The position numbers and the translations under genes are program-made. This document shows positions 35,411 through 43,618 of a stretch of DNA of 64,000 nucleotides, piece after piece. How positions within the stretch are numbered: the first letter of the stretch is position 1; the number at the start of each line of letters is the position of its first letter. The notes beneath the pieces are model-generated. The model had not been told where the DNA came from. It did no database searches and was given only the letters and a program-made list of their open reading frames with translations. The DNA comes from Prevotella sp. 10(H). GTDB taxonomy: Bacteria; Bacteroidota; Bacteroidia; Bacteroidales; Dysgonomonadaceae. Where the stretch lies: NCBI RefSeq assembly GCF_000711235.1, contig NZ_JOMI01000009.1, forward strand, positions 310,001 through 374,000, written 5' to 3'.

Positions 35411-35977
35411 ATGAAAAAAGGAATTATAATATTGGTTTCATTATTACTATCGGTAACGGCATTTTCCCAGCATATAGGTATTAAAAACAACCTTGTCTAT
35501 GATGCTACCCTGACTCCCAATCTGGGTTTGGAAATCGGTTTGGGTAAAAAGTCAACACTCGACCTGAATGTAGGTTACAATCCGTTTACTTTCAGCGACC
35601 ATAAGAAGTTTAAGCATTGGCTGGTTCAGCCGGAATACAGGTACTGGTTTTGCGAAAAATTTAACGGGACGTTCTTTGGTGTGCATGCACACGGGGGAGA
35701 GTTCAGTGTTGCAGGCAAGCATCTTCCATTCGGTATATTCCCTAATCTGGAAGGATATCGTTACGAAGGATATTTCTACGGTGGAGGCATCAGTATAGGT
35801 CATCAGTGGATATTAAGTAAGAGATGGAATTTTGAAGCCTCTATCGGTGTTGGTTATGCCCGTATAGAATATGACAAATATCCATGTCCGAATTGCGGTC
35901 CTAAGATAGAATCGTCACATTATAATTACTGGGGGCCGACCAAAGCTACAGTCTCATTTATTTATCTTATCCACTAA
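35411..35977 (+). CDS. DUF3575 outer-membrane protein of fimbrial operon
   Basis: A 188-residue protein with a Sec signal ending AFSQ. The mature part is a small beta-barrel-like DUF3575 protein: IGIKNNLVYDATLTPNLGLE, YRYWFCEKFNGTFFGVHAHGG and a C-terminal aromatic strand. It has a CPNC pair near residue 160. DUF3575 proteins regularly accompany DUF3868 proteins and FimA/Mfa genes in Bacteroidales and probably help outer-membrane assembly of the fimbria. Gaps to neighbours are 27 and 12 bases. Confidence 0.85.
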   Translation: MKKGIIILVSLLLSVTAFSQHIGIKNNLVYDATLTPNLGLEIGLGKKSTLDLNVGYNPFTFSDHKKFKHWLVQPEYRYWFCEKFNGTFFGVHAHGGEFSVAGKHLPFGIFPNLEGYRYEGYFYGGGISIGHQWILSKRWNFEASIGVGYARIEYDKYPCPNCGPKIESSHYNYWGPTKATVSFIYLIH

Positions 35978-35989
35978 ACAAGTATAAAC

Positions 35990-37441
35990 ATGAAAAAGCT
36001 AAAATTATACATTCTTGCTATTTTAATAAGCTTTCCGGCATTTTATATGCAGGCTCAGGTGATAGTCAATAGTGGGATAAGATTTTCCTCGGTAGAGGTT
36101 AATCGCAATGGGAATGAAATACTTATGAAATTCTCCATTTCCTCTATAAATGCCAATCTGGGTACACAGGAAATGGTAGTTCTTACACCTGCCGTGAAAT
36201 CGGCAACGGGAAGTATTATCCGTGAGTTTCCACCGATTGTAATTACAGGCGATGTACGTGCTAAGGCCTTATCGCGTGCTTTGGGTTTCGGGTCTTACGA
36301 ATTCCCTGTTGCTCCTCAACTGATAATAAAGGAAAGCATGACAAACGATATACCGATCATGCTGAACATGCCGTATTCGGAAGAATTGCACAATGCTACG
36401 CTTATAGTAAAAGAAGAGCGGATCGGTTGTGCCTGTGAAAATGAATATACTAACGAATATGATCTGCTGAGGCCAATATTACCGCCGATATTTAATCCGA
36501 ATTATAATGTTTCATACATAACACCTCCTGTAGAGGAAGTGAAAAGACGGAGTGAAACATACAATGCACGTCTTAATTTCAGACTCAACAGATACGAGAT
36601 ATTACGCGATTTCGAGAATAATGCTGCAGTATTAGCCGAAGTTGATAAAGTTATAAATGAAGTAAGGAATGACAAAAATCTGACAGTGAATGAATTTCAG
36701 ATTACAGGTTATGCTTCACCGGAAGGTAATTTCAACAGCAATATGAAGCTCTCCGAAAACAGGGCGAAATCTTTTGTAAATTATCTGAATTCTACTTACA
36801 ATATCGACCCGTCGATGATTAAAGTCGACTGGAAAGGTGAAGATTGGGATGGATTGAGAAAGGTTGTTGCCGACCTGAATATAGCTGATAAAGAATCTGT
36901 ATTGGATATTATAGATAATGAATCGAATATCGATGTACGAAAAAATAAATTGAAACAGTTGTCGGGTGGTGAAACATATAGGATGTTGCTTCGTGACTAT
37001 TACCCTCCACTTCGTAGGAATGAGTACACTATATCTTACATTGCCCGCAACTTTGATTTGAATGAAGCTAAGGAACAGATCAAGACTAAGCCGAATCTAC
37101 TGAGTCTCAATGAGATGTTTATTGTAGCAAATTCTTATCCAAAGGATAGCCGTGAATTCAGGGAAACGTTCGACATCGCAACCAGAATTTATCCGGATAG
37201 CCCGATTGCCAGAATGAACACTGCGAGCAGTGCTCTCGAAAGAGGAGAAACCGATATGGCAATATCCCAATTGCAGGGAATAGACTTGCCAGAGGCATGG
37301 AACAATCTGGCTATAGCTTATATAAAGAAAAAAGACTACGAGAGAGCAAGACAATACTTCCAGCGTGCATCTGATGCCGGGCTGGGAATAGCGACAGAAA
37401 ACGCCGATCAGCTATCTAAATGGTTGGATACTCAATTCTAA
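35990..37441 (+). CDS. DUF3868/OmpA-like C-terminal protein with TPR tail
   Basis: A 483-residue exported protein (signal ends YMQAQ). Residues 20-160 fit DUF3868. The middle holds an OmpA-like peptidoglycan-binding segment (ITGYASPEGNFNSNMKLSENRAKSFVNYL, around 240-270, read in two adjoining parts). The last 100 residues are helical TPR-like (RMNTASSALERGETDMAI, YIKKKDYERARQYFQRA). It would link the fimbrial base to peptidoglycan or act as an assembly scaffold. It is the last gene of the operon, followed by a clear terminator. Confidence 0.85.
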   Translation: MKKLKLYILAILISFPAFYMQAQVIVNSGIRFSSVEVNRNGNEILMKFSISSINANLGTQEMVVLTPAVKSATGSIIREFPPIVITGDVRAKALSRALGFGSYEFPVAPQLIIKESMTNDIPIMLNMPYSEELHNATLIVKEERIGCACENEYTNEYDLLRPILPPIFNPNYNVSYITPPVEEVKRRSETYNARLNFRLNRYEILRDFENNAAVLAEVDKVINEVRNDKNLTVNEFQITGYASPEGNFNSNMKLSENRAKSFVNYLNSTYNIDPSMIKVDWKGEDWDGLRKVVADLNIADKESVLDIIDNESNIDVRKNKLKQLSGGETYRMLLRDYYPPLRRNEYTISYIARNFDLNEAKEQIKTKPNLLSLNEMFIVANSYPKDSREFRETFDIATRIYPDSPIARMNTASSALERGETDMAISQLQGIDLPEAWNNLAIAYIKKKDYERARQYFQRASDAGLGIATENADQLSKWLDTQF

Positions 37442-37449
37442 ATGTTGAT

Positions 37450-37482
37450 AACCTGTTCCTTACCGGAACAGGTTATTTTTTT
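37450..37482 (+). terminator. Rho-independent terminator of the fimbrial operon
   Basis: AACCTGTTCC (37450-37459), loop TTACC and GGAACAGGTT (37465-37474) form a perfect 10-pair stem followed by A and seven T. The right arm and T-run overlap the last codons of the convergent helD gene. Confidence 0.9.
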
Positions 37483-39541
37483 CGACAATTCCTGTCAGAT
37501 TTCCGTAATGAGTCAGGCTCAGACGGTGCATGGCTCTTGTTACTGCAACATATAGCAGATTCTTATCAATTTCTGAATGATAGTTGTTATCATCAGTATG
37601 CGGTATTATAACTTCGTCGAATTCCAATCCTTTAGCCATATGCGTCGAGGTGATAATAATACCTTTTACAAAAGCAATACTCTGAGCGGATAGAAAATAT
37701 ATTTCCTTTACAGATTCTTTAAGATGCTCATATAATTCTTCTGCCTGGTGTTCATTCTTACATACAATTCCCAAGGACTTATAATCAGATTTTCTGAACT
37801 TTTGGATAAGTTCTATTATACCTCTGATTTCTTCTTCCGGGTTTTTATAATCTACAATCTGAGGCTCTTCTCCATGTCGTTCGACTGCCTTGAGTTCATT
37901 GTTATATCGTATCTTTTGTGCAAATTCCGTAATTTCATAGGTGGAGCGGTAGCTTTTGCATAGTTTCATTACTTCTCCTCCTACTAAAGAATTACTAATC
38001 ATATCGGCAGTAGACGAACCATAAGGATTTACCGATTGATTAGAATCCCCGAGAACAGTTTTTCGGCAAGGATATAGTTTCTGTATTATTTTATATTGTA
38101 TAGGAGAGTAATCCTGCATTTCATCTATAAGCAGGTGCTTTATACCGGAATGATTTTTTAATCCCTCTAATGCAATATGCAGGTATGCTAATGGCGCGAG
38201 GTCTGCATATTCGAGAATATAACCCTTTTGTATTTTAAACATTTCCGGTTTGCCTGTCCATTTGAAGAAATCTTTATACACTTGTAGGTCATTATTTCCG
38301 GCAAACATTTTCTTAACTTCTTTTTTCAGCAAATTACATTCTGCTGTAGATAAAACTACCCTGTATTGTGTTTTCAGGCTGTCGGCAATGTATTCCGTCA
38401 TTATTTCGAACCGCTGCCGCATAGGGTAGCGGTGGAATCTACGAAATTGTTCAGCAATATATTCTGCAGGAACAGTGATATATTTAGTTACTTTCACATC
38501 TGCCGCATGGAAGTAATTATTCTCGATATGCAGAATAAATTTATCGAGTTGGGATACGAAATCTAATGTAGCCTTATAACGGATTCGCTCGATAAATTCT
38601 TGTGAGGGTTTTCCCGACAACTCCGCTACCTGTTCGAAAAAGGTCTGAAACTTATATTTGTTATCTATTATTTTCGATAATATTTGTTCCATGCTTGCTT
38701 CGGGTACTGTTTCTTCTCCCAGTTCGGGAAGCACGTTTGATATATAATCAGCAAAGACACGGTTAGGAGAAATAATAAGGATATCTTTTGATGAGATGCT
38801 TCCTTTATGTGCATATAGAAGATAAGCTATACGATGCAATGCAACAGAAGTTTTACCCGAGCCGGCTACTCCCTGAATAATGAGAGTATTAGCTTCTTCG
38901 TTACGGATAATGCTGTTTTGCTCTTTTTGAATCGTTGTCACAATGTTTTTCATCTTATCATCAGCATTAACGCTGAGCTCTTTTTGCAAGATATCATCGT
39001 GAACGGTCAGCGAACTTTCTATCATATATTCCAGAATCCCTTTTCTGATACGATATTGGCGTTTCAGGGAAATATTTCCATTTATTCTTTCGCCTGTGGG
39101 GGTATTATAATGGGCCTTTCCGAGTTCATTGTCATAGAACATACTCGAAACAGGTGCACGCCAGTCATAGATTATGTTTGATTTATTGATTGGGTCATAG
39201 AATGTATGAATTCCGATATAAACAGGAATAACTTGGCTTCCTTCCTTTTTTTCTTCAAAATCGATTCTACCGAAATAAGGAATATCCAGAATCTTTCCAA
39301 GCCGCTTGCGCTTCTCAATGACATTTTCGCCCTGAGCAAAATGATTGAGGATACTTTCCCGCATCGACCGTATCTCATGGGGATCGATATCTTTATTCGA
39401 CCATAAATATTCTTTATATTCCTGCAAGGTATCTACATGTTCTTTTACAGATGTATCTGTGTGGTTTATTGTACTTTTCAGCAAACAAATTACTTGTTGC
39501 AAATACTCTTTTTCCTGTTTCTCCGTTTTATTAAATATCAT
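37460..39541 (-). CDS. helD: HelD-type superfamily 1 helicase (RNA polymerase recycling)
   Basis: A 693-residue protein from the ATG at 39541. An upstream ATG at 39628 would add 29 residues that have no counterpart in Bacillus subtilis HelD, and from 39541 the lengths agree. Coiled N-terminal arm, then YFGRIDF, YIGIHTFYD, YDWRAPVSSMFYD and LKRQYRIRKG match B. subtilis HelD closely. Motif I GVAGSGKTS is near residue 220, and DEMQDYSP near 470 is motif II. HelD inserts into stalled RNA polymerase and frees it from DNA. It is single, converging on the fimbrial operon and divergent from the GNAT gene. Confidence 0.88.
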   Translation of the reverse strand: MIFNKTEKQEKEYLQQVICLLKSTINHTDTSVKEHVDTLQEYKEYLWSNKDIDPHEIRSMRESILNHFAQGENVIEKRKRLGKILDIPYFGRIDFEEKKEGSQVIPVYIGIHTFYDPINKSNIIYDWRAPVSSMFYDNELGKAHYNTPTGERINGNISLKRQYRIRKGILEYMIESSLTVHDDILQKELSVNADDKMKNIVTTIQKEQNSIIRNEEANTLIIQGVAGSGKTSVALHRIAYLLYAHKGSISSKDILIISPNRVFADYISNVLPELGEETVPEASMEQILSKIIDNKYKFQTFFEQVAELSGKPSQEFIERIRYKATLDFVSQLDKFILHIENNYFHAADVKVTKYITVPAEYIAEQFRRFHRYPMRQRFEIMTEYIADSLKTQYRVVLSTAECNLLKKEVKKMFAGNNDLQVYKDFFKWTGKPEMFKIQKGYILEYADLAPLAYLHIALEGLKNHSGIKHLLIDEMQDYSPIQYKIIQKLYPCRKTVLGDSNQSVNPYGSSTADMISNSLVGGEVMKLCKSYRSTYEITEFAQKIRYNNELKAVERHGEEPQIVDYKNPEEEIRGIIELIQKFRKSDYKSLGIVCKNEHQAEELYEHLKESVKEIYFLSAQSIAFVKGIIITSTHMAKGLEFDEVIIPHTDDNNYHSEIDKNLLYVAVTRAMHRLSLTHYGNLTGIVEKNNLFR

Positions 39542-39630
39542 TTCTGTGAAATTTTGAAAGGTAATGAAAGCTGACTTCAGGCTTCCTGTAAATGGGAATG
39601 TAAAATTATAAGATTGTTTATATGCCATAA

Positions 39631-39648
39631 ATAGCTATTTATAGCTAT
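39631..39648. promoter_or_regulatory. Two adjacent copies of palindrome ATAGCTAT in the helD/GNAT divergent region
   Basis: ATAGCTAT-TT-ATAGCTAT: each octamer is self-complementary and the copies are 10 bases apart, one helical turn. They lie 9 bases before the candidate -7 element of the GNAT gene and upstream of helD, so they could be an operator shared by both promoters. Short and AT-rich, hence chance is possible. Confidence 0.4.
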
Positions 39649-39656
39649 GAAGTGTG

Positions 39657-39664
39657 TAGCTTTG
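39657..39664 (+). promoter_or_regulatory. Candidate -7 element of the GNAT gene
   Basis: TAGCTTTG fits TAnnTTTG exactly, 22 bases before the ATG. No TTTG is found at the proper -33 spacing. Confidence 0.45.
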
Positions 39665-39686
39665 TTACTTAAACGGATATAAAACT

Positions 39687-40160
39687 ATGACTGATATAAC
39701 TATCGAACAGGCAAATCTACAAGACCTGAAAGAGATACTGCAACTTCAGAAAGAAGCTTTCGTAACGGAAGCAGAATCACATGGGAATTACGATATTGAG
39801 CCGTTGAAACAAACATATGAATCTATTTTATCTGAATTTCAGACTCATCTGTTTTTAAAGGCTATGTATGAAAACAAAATTATCGGTTCGGTAAAATACA
39901 GGGCTATAACCGATATAGTATGGGTGGGAAAGCTAATAGTAAATCCTTTGTTCAGAAAACGGGGAATTGGGAGGAGATTATTAACGGAAGTTGAGAATCT
40001 TAATCCGGATGCAGCTAAGTTTCAGCTCTTCACCGCAGCATTGAGCATCCATAATATAAGATTATATGAATCTGTAGGATATGAAGTTCATAGTACATAT
40101 AAAGATGAGAATCAATCCGATCTGGAAATGGTAGAAATGATTAAACTGATTAATCGATAA
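39687..40160 (+). CDS. GNAT-family N-acetyltransferase
   Basis: A 157-residue acetyltransferase. VGKLIVNPLFRKRGIGRRLLTEVE is the beta4-alpha3 acetyl-CoA binding region with the R-x-x-G-x-G/A loop (KRGIGRR). FTAALSIHNIRLYESVGYE is the family's C-terminal signature. Substrate unknown; candidates include small amines, peptides or antibiotics. The gene is divergent from helD and its last 11 bases overlap the end of the convergent LuxR-type gene. Confidence 0.9.
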   Translation: MTDITIEQANLQDLKEILQLQKEAFVTEAESHGNYDIEPLKQTYESILSEFQTHLFLKAMYENKIIGSVKYRAITDIVWVGKLIVNPLFRKRGIGRRLLTEVENLNPDAAKFQLFTAALSIHNIRLYESVGYEVHSTYKDENQSDLEMVEMIKLINR

Positions 40161-40917
40161 TCCTGAGGCTTTTAGCCTTATTTATTGCCTCAATAGAATT
40201 ATTTACCCCTAACTTTAAGAGGATATTCTTCCGGTGATTACTTACTGTATAAATACTTATATCCAGTTTATCGGCAATTTCTTTGCTCAATAGCCCTTCA
40301 CCGATCATTTCTAATATTATTCTTTCTCTGTTTGTAAGTAGTATTTCAGTATCAGATGTTATCAGATTAGTTATAATTTCTCCCGTCTTTATATTCATGC
40401 ACGAATATTTAACATTATCAGATAGAGTCTGATCCGGCGAGATATCCATTACACCCATTATCATCCAAGCCTTGTCATTGCAGTCTGTCTGTATTACTTG
40501 CTGTCGGCTTATGATATTCATATATTGTCCTTTGGCGTTCAGCATGCGGAACTGATAGCTATTCTTATAGTCATTTCTGTTTTCGGGTGAAAGGGAATAA
40601 ATAAATCGGCTATGCTTTATTTGAATATCCGTCATTTTATCACGATCATCGGGATGGATTCTATCTTCTATAAGATCACCTTGTTTCCTGATATTTTTAA
40701 TCCATGAAAGATTGTAACCGAAGATTTCAGAAAAGCTGTCTGAAGCGAAATCGTATCTGCTTTTGAATACATCCACAGTAAATAAACAACTTTGACTTAT
40801 TCGTGACATTTGATATATTAATTCTCGTTTTTGTCTCCAGAAATCATAATCTACATCAAGATTGCTTATCCGCTGCCTTGACCACATTTCTTTAAGGATT
40901 AGTCTATTAGAAATCAT
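40150..40917 (-). CDS. PAS-LuxR transcriptional regulator
   Basis: A 255-residue protein from the ATG at 40917; a TTG at 40932 would add five residues. A PAS-like fold spans about 45-165 (FASDSFSEIFGYNL, RIHPDDRDKM). The C-terminus is a LuxR/FixJ helix-turn-helix: LTNRERIILEMIGEGLLSKEIA then ISIYTVSNHRKNILLKL, read in adjoining parts. No receiver or kinase domain. It probably senses a ligand or redox state through the PAS part and acts on DNA directly. Its promoter region abuts a bidirectional terminator. Confidence 0.87.
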   Translation of the reverse strand: MISNRLILKEMWSRQRISNLDVDYDFWRQKRELIYQMSRISQSCLFTVDVFKSRYDFASDSFSEIFGYNLSWIKNIRKQGDLIEDRIHPDDRDKMTDIQIKHSRFIYSLSPENRNDYKNSYQFRMLNAKGQYMNIISRQQVIQTDCNDKAWMIMGVMDISPDQTLSDNVKYSCMNIKTGEIITNLITSDTEILLTNRERIILEMIGEGLLSKEIADKLDISIYTVSNHRKNILLKLGVNNSIEAINKAKSLRIID

Positions 40918-40956
40918 AATACAAATATACAAAGTGTTCTCTTATAGATCATAAAT

Positions 40957-40992
40957 AAAAGGGTTTAAAGCTCTATGCATTTAAACCCTTTT
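40957..40992 (-). terminator. Terminator after the phosphatase-type gene
   Basis: AAAAGGGTTTAAA (40957-40969) pairs perfectly with TTTAAACCCTTTT (40980-40992). On the minus strand the hairpin is rich in T at its 3' side and follows the stop of the gene at 41018, closing the SusC/SusD operon. By symmetry it could work in both directions. Confidence 0.8.
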
Positions 40993-41017
40993 AACTATGA
41001 TATTATAAATCCATTTC

Positions 41018-42070
41018 TTATTTTACCTCTTTCTCTTTAATCTTAAAGGTAACAAGATTAGCTTTATGGTCTGTAGGCCAAATGCCATTAGGTATAATGA
41101 AAGAATCCTCAGAATCTTTTTCTTTTACCTTTCCTTCGACAATAGTCTCTTCCGGCCCTACAATTGAAGCACTAGTCAATGTCCATAACGGATTAGGATA
41201 ATAGTATACAAAATCTATGCGGTCTCTTTCATCTGCTTCGGGAGCCCATGCCAGTTTCTTTACATCAACAGAGCTATTAGCCGATGGAAATGTGAATCCG
41301 GGATATTTTACAGCATCAGGATATAATTCCCTGTAGGAATCTTTCATACCCATATCGGTCAACATTACCGAACAATCCCAGTTGATTACCATTCCATTAT
41401 GATCTCTCAAATCCTTGGTGTCGGCTTGCCAGTCCATATGTGAAGGTTCATTGAAATCACCGCCGATAAGAATAAGATTGCCTTTTGCTATCTCGGCTTT
41501 CGCTTCTTCTACAAATAATGTTATGGCCTCATCCCTCTGCGATTTCCGGTTAGCTCTAAGCACCGAATCGGCATCTAGAACGGGAGCATCCAGTTTTTTC
41601 CATGTTTCTCCGCTATATCCGCGAGGCATATAGCACTCATAGTGCATATAATCGAGATGTGCAGAATATACAGCCAAAGTGTTGCCTGCTACGGTGATAT
41701 ATGATTTTATTATCGGGCCGTTTCTTTGAGTATGGCAGCATTCTTGCTGGCTATCGATCTTATATTTCGAAATGAATCCTGCGCTATAGTTCGTTGTCTG
41801 CCCGTAATATGTCTTATTCAGGCTCTTTAAAGTATCCAGCAACTGCGGGATAAAATTCTTATTAGACCCGCCGGATTCACTCAGTAATACTACATCGGGA
41901 TCGGTTTGCTGAATAATGCTAACCAAGCCTGAAAAACCTCCCGGAACAGTCAACGTCTGATGCCAGATATTTATCTGCAATACTTTAAAGTCCTGAGTCT
42001 TTTCTTTTGTGGTGCATCCGGCCAAAATCCCGCACGACATAAATAACAGAAGAAAAATAATCTTTCTCAT
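41018..42070 (-). CDS. Endonuclease/exonuclease/phosphatase-family lipoprotein
   Basis: A 350-residue surface or periplasmic lipoprotein with lipobox ILAGC. The EEP fold is shown by KVLQINIWHQ (first strand with Asn), LLSESGG (metal Glu), IGGDFNEPSH, DERDRIDFVYY and WPTDHKANLVTF (catalytic Asp-His). Family members cleave phosphodiesters or phosphomonoesters: nucleic acids, inositol phosphates, sphingomyelin. It is the last gene of a SusC-SusD operon, 6 bases after the SusD-like gene, and the only enzyme there. This suggests that the imported nutrient carries a phosphate ester. Confidence 0.88.
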   Translation of the reverse strand: MRKIIFLLLFMSCGILAGCTTKEKTQDFKVLQINIWHQTLTVPGGFSGLVSIIQQTDPDVVLLSESGGSNKNFIPQLLDTLKSLNKTYYGQTTNYSAGFISKYKIDSQQECCHTQRNGPIIKSYITVAGNTLAVYSAHLDYMHYECYMPRGYSGETWKKLDAPVLDADSVLRANRKSQRDEAITLFVEEAKAEIAKGNLILIGGDFNEPSHMDWQADTKDLRDHNGMVINWDCSVMLTDMGMKDSYRELYPDAVKYPGFTFPSANSSVDVKKLAWAPEADERDRIDFVYYYPNPLWTLTSASIVGPEETIVEGKVKEKDSEDSFIIPNGIWPTDHKANLVTFKIKEKEVK

Positions 42071-42076
42071 TATATT

Positions 42077-43606
42077 TTATTTTAAAATCCACATCAGAGC
42101 ATTAACATCATCACTGCCACCAAATTGGCGTTTCAGCGCTTCGTCTACGCTTTCTCTGTTGTAATCCAATTCCCGCTGGTCATACATCCAACGCATAGGC
42201 ATCTTGTTTGGATCTGTATTAAGATTCGTTTTCGGATTTATCGGTATTACAGGATAACCTGTTCTGCGGTAATCATAATAACTTTCCCAAGGATGCTGAA
42301 TAAATGACGCCAGATATTTCTGTGTAATAATCTTCTTCAAATCGTCCTCAAATGAAGCGGAGGTCAAAGATAGCTGAATATCCGGATTTGACAAATAGTT
42401 GTTAATATAAGCATCGGTCATCATACGTCCATGATGAAATCTCGTTTCGTCGGGTGTATGCTTTACAATAAATTCCATACTGGCTCTGATTCCTTTAAGA
42501 TAATAATCATTTGCATTCCCTGTTATCCATTTTCTCAGGCAGGCTTCTGCAAGTATAAAGTTTTGCAGTGCATAACCCAGTCTGATCAATGGCTCTGCTG
42601 TTTCAATCTCCGTATATCTAAGATTTATACAGGTATAATCCTCTGTAGTTTGTTTACTTTTAATCTCGTCGAAAGGAGCGACCGGATTTGTGCCCGGATA
42701 TGCCTCCCATTCATCTTCTTTATATCCTTGTTCAAGTTTTACCGGAGCCGGCTTGCCATAGTAGAACAACCGATAATCGTCATAATCTCTTAGCATATTG
42801 ATTATAAAGTCCGAAATCACATAGTATTTAGTAAATACATTCTTGTTCTTAAATAACGGACATATCATAGATGACTCTGTACCATATACCAGTTGCAGAT
42901 TATCATCATTAGACTCCATCAGGCTTTGTTCTGCTACAATTTTGGCGAACCGTTGCTTGATATTCATGTCAGTATCCGATTCTTTTTTCGACATATTCAT
43001 CAAAACTCTTAATTGCATAACAGAAATCGCTTTTTTCCATTTATCAAAATTGCCATTGTAGACGAAATCTCCTTCTATCGTTCCTTTTTTATTTGAAAAC
43101 AACGCATAAGATTTGTCCAAATCGTCCAGTATTTGCTTCATCACATCTTTTTGTGTATCATATTTCGGCTTCACAGTGCCCGTTTCTCCTTTGAGGGCAT
43201 CGCTATATGGTATATCGCCCAAATACATACTTATGTCATATAACCTGTAAGCAATGATAAATTTTGAAAGGGCTTCATAAGCATCCTTGTCGATTTCCTC
43301 AGCCAGCTCGACCATTTTAAGAGAATTAGTCAAGCTTTCATATGCGCCGAAGCCTGTCCTCCAGAACCTGTTATAATAGAGATCTTCCAACTTTTCTGCA
43401 ACAAATATTTGCTTTGGTACGGTTGTATAGTCTACATAGTCCTTACCTCCGCTTTTATACATCATATCTGTCAATTGCCCTAAAACCAGAAGAGAAGGTT
43501 TTACTTTTATAGTCGCATCAGGGTTATTATTTATTTTTTCAAATTCGCTGCATCCAGCTAGCTGGATGAGTAGCAAAATGAGTAGGTAGCTATAATATTT
43601 TTTCAT
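42077..43606 (-). CDS. SusD/RagB-type nutrient-binding lipoprotein (SusD-like group 2)
   Basis: A 509-residue outer-membrane lipoprotein, lipobox LAGC followed by SEFEKINNNPDA, a start typical of the PF12771 SusD-like group. The helical TPR-like body includes YNRFWRTGFGAYESL and YDISMYLGDIPYSDAL. Near the end YYDYRRTGYPVIPINPKT is the family's common C-terminal signature. It captures substrate at the cell surface as the lid of the SusC barrel encoded 12 bases upstream. Substrate unknown. Confidence 0.92.
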   Translation of the reverse strand: MKKYYSYLLILLLIQLAGCSEFEKINNNPDATIKVKPSLLVLGQLTDMMYKSGGKDYVDYTTVPKQIFVAEKLEDLYYNRFWRTGFGAYESLTNSLKMVELAEEIDKDAYEALSKFIIAYRLYDISMYLGDIPYSDALKGETGTVKPKYDTQKDVMKQILDDLDKSYALFSNKKGTIEGDFVYNGNFDKWKKAISVMQLRVLMNMSKKESDTDMNIKQRFAKIVAEQSLMESNDDNLQLVYGTESSMICPLFKNKNVFTKYYVISDFIINMLRDYDDYRLFYYGKPAPVKLEQGYKEDEWEAYPGTNPVAPFDEIKSKQTTEDYTCINLRYTEIETAEPLIRLGYALQNFILAEACLRKWITGNANDYYLKGIRASMEFIVKHTPDETRFHHGRMMTDAYINNYLSNPDIQLSLTSASFEDDLKKIITQKYLASFIQHPWESYYDYRRTGYPVIPINPKTNLNTDPNKMPMRWMYDQRELDYNRESVDEALKRQFGGSDDVNALMWILK

Positions 43607-43618
43607 TTCTTTTTCGTA

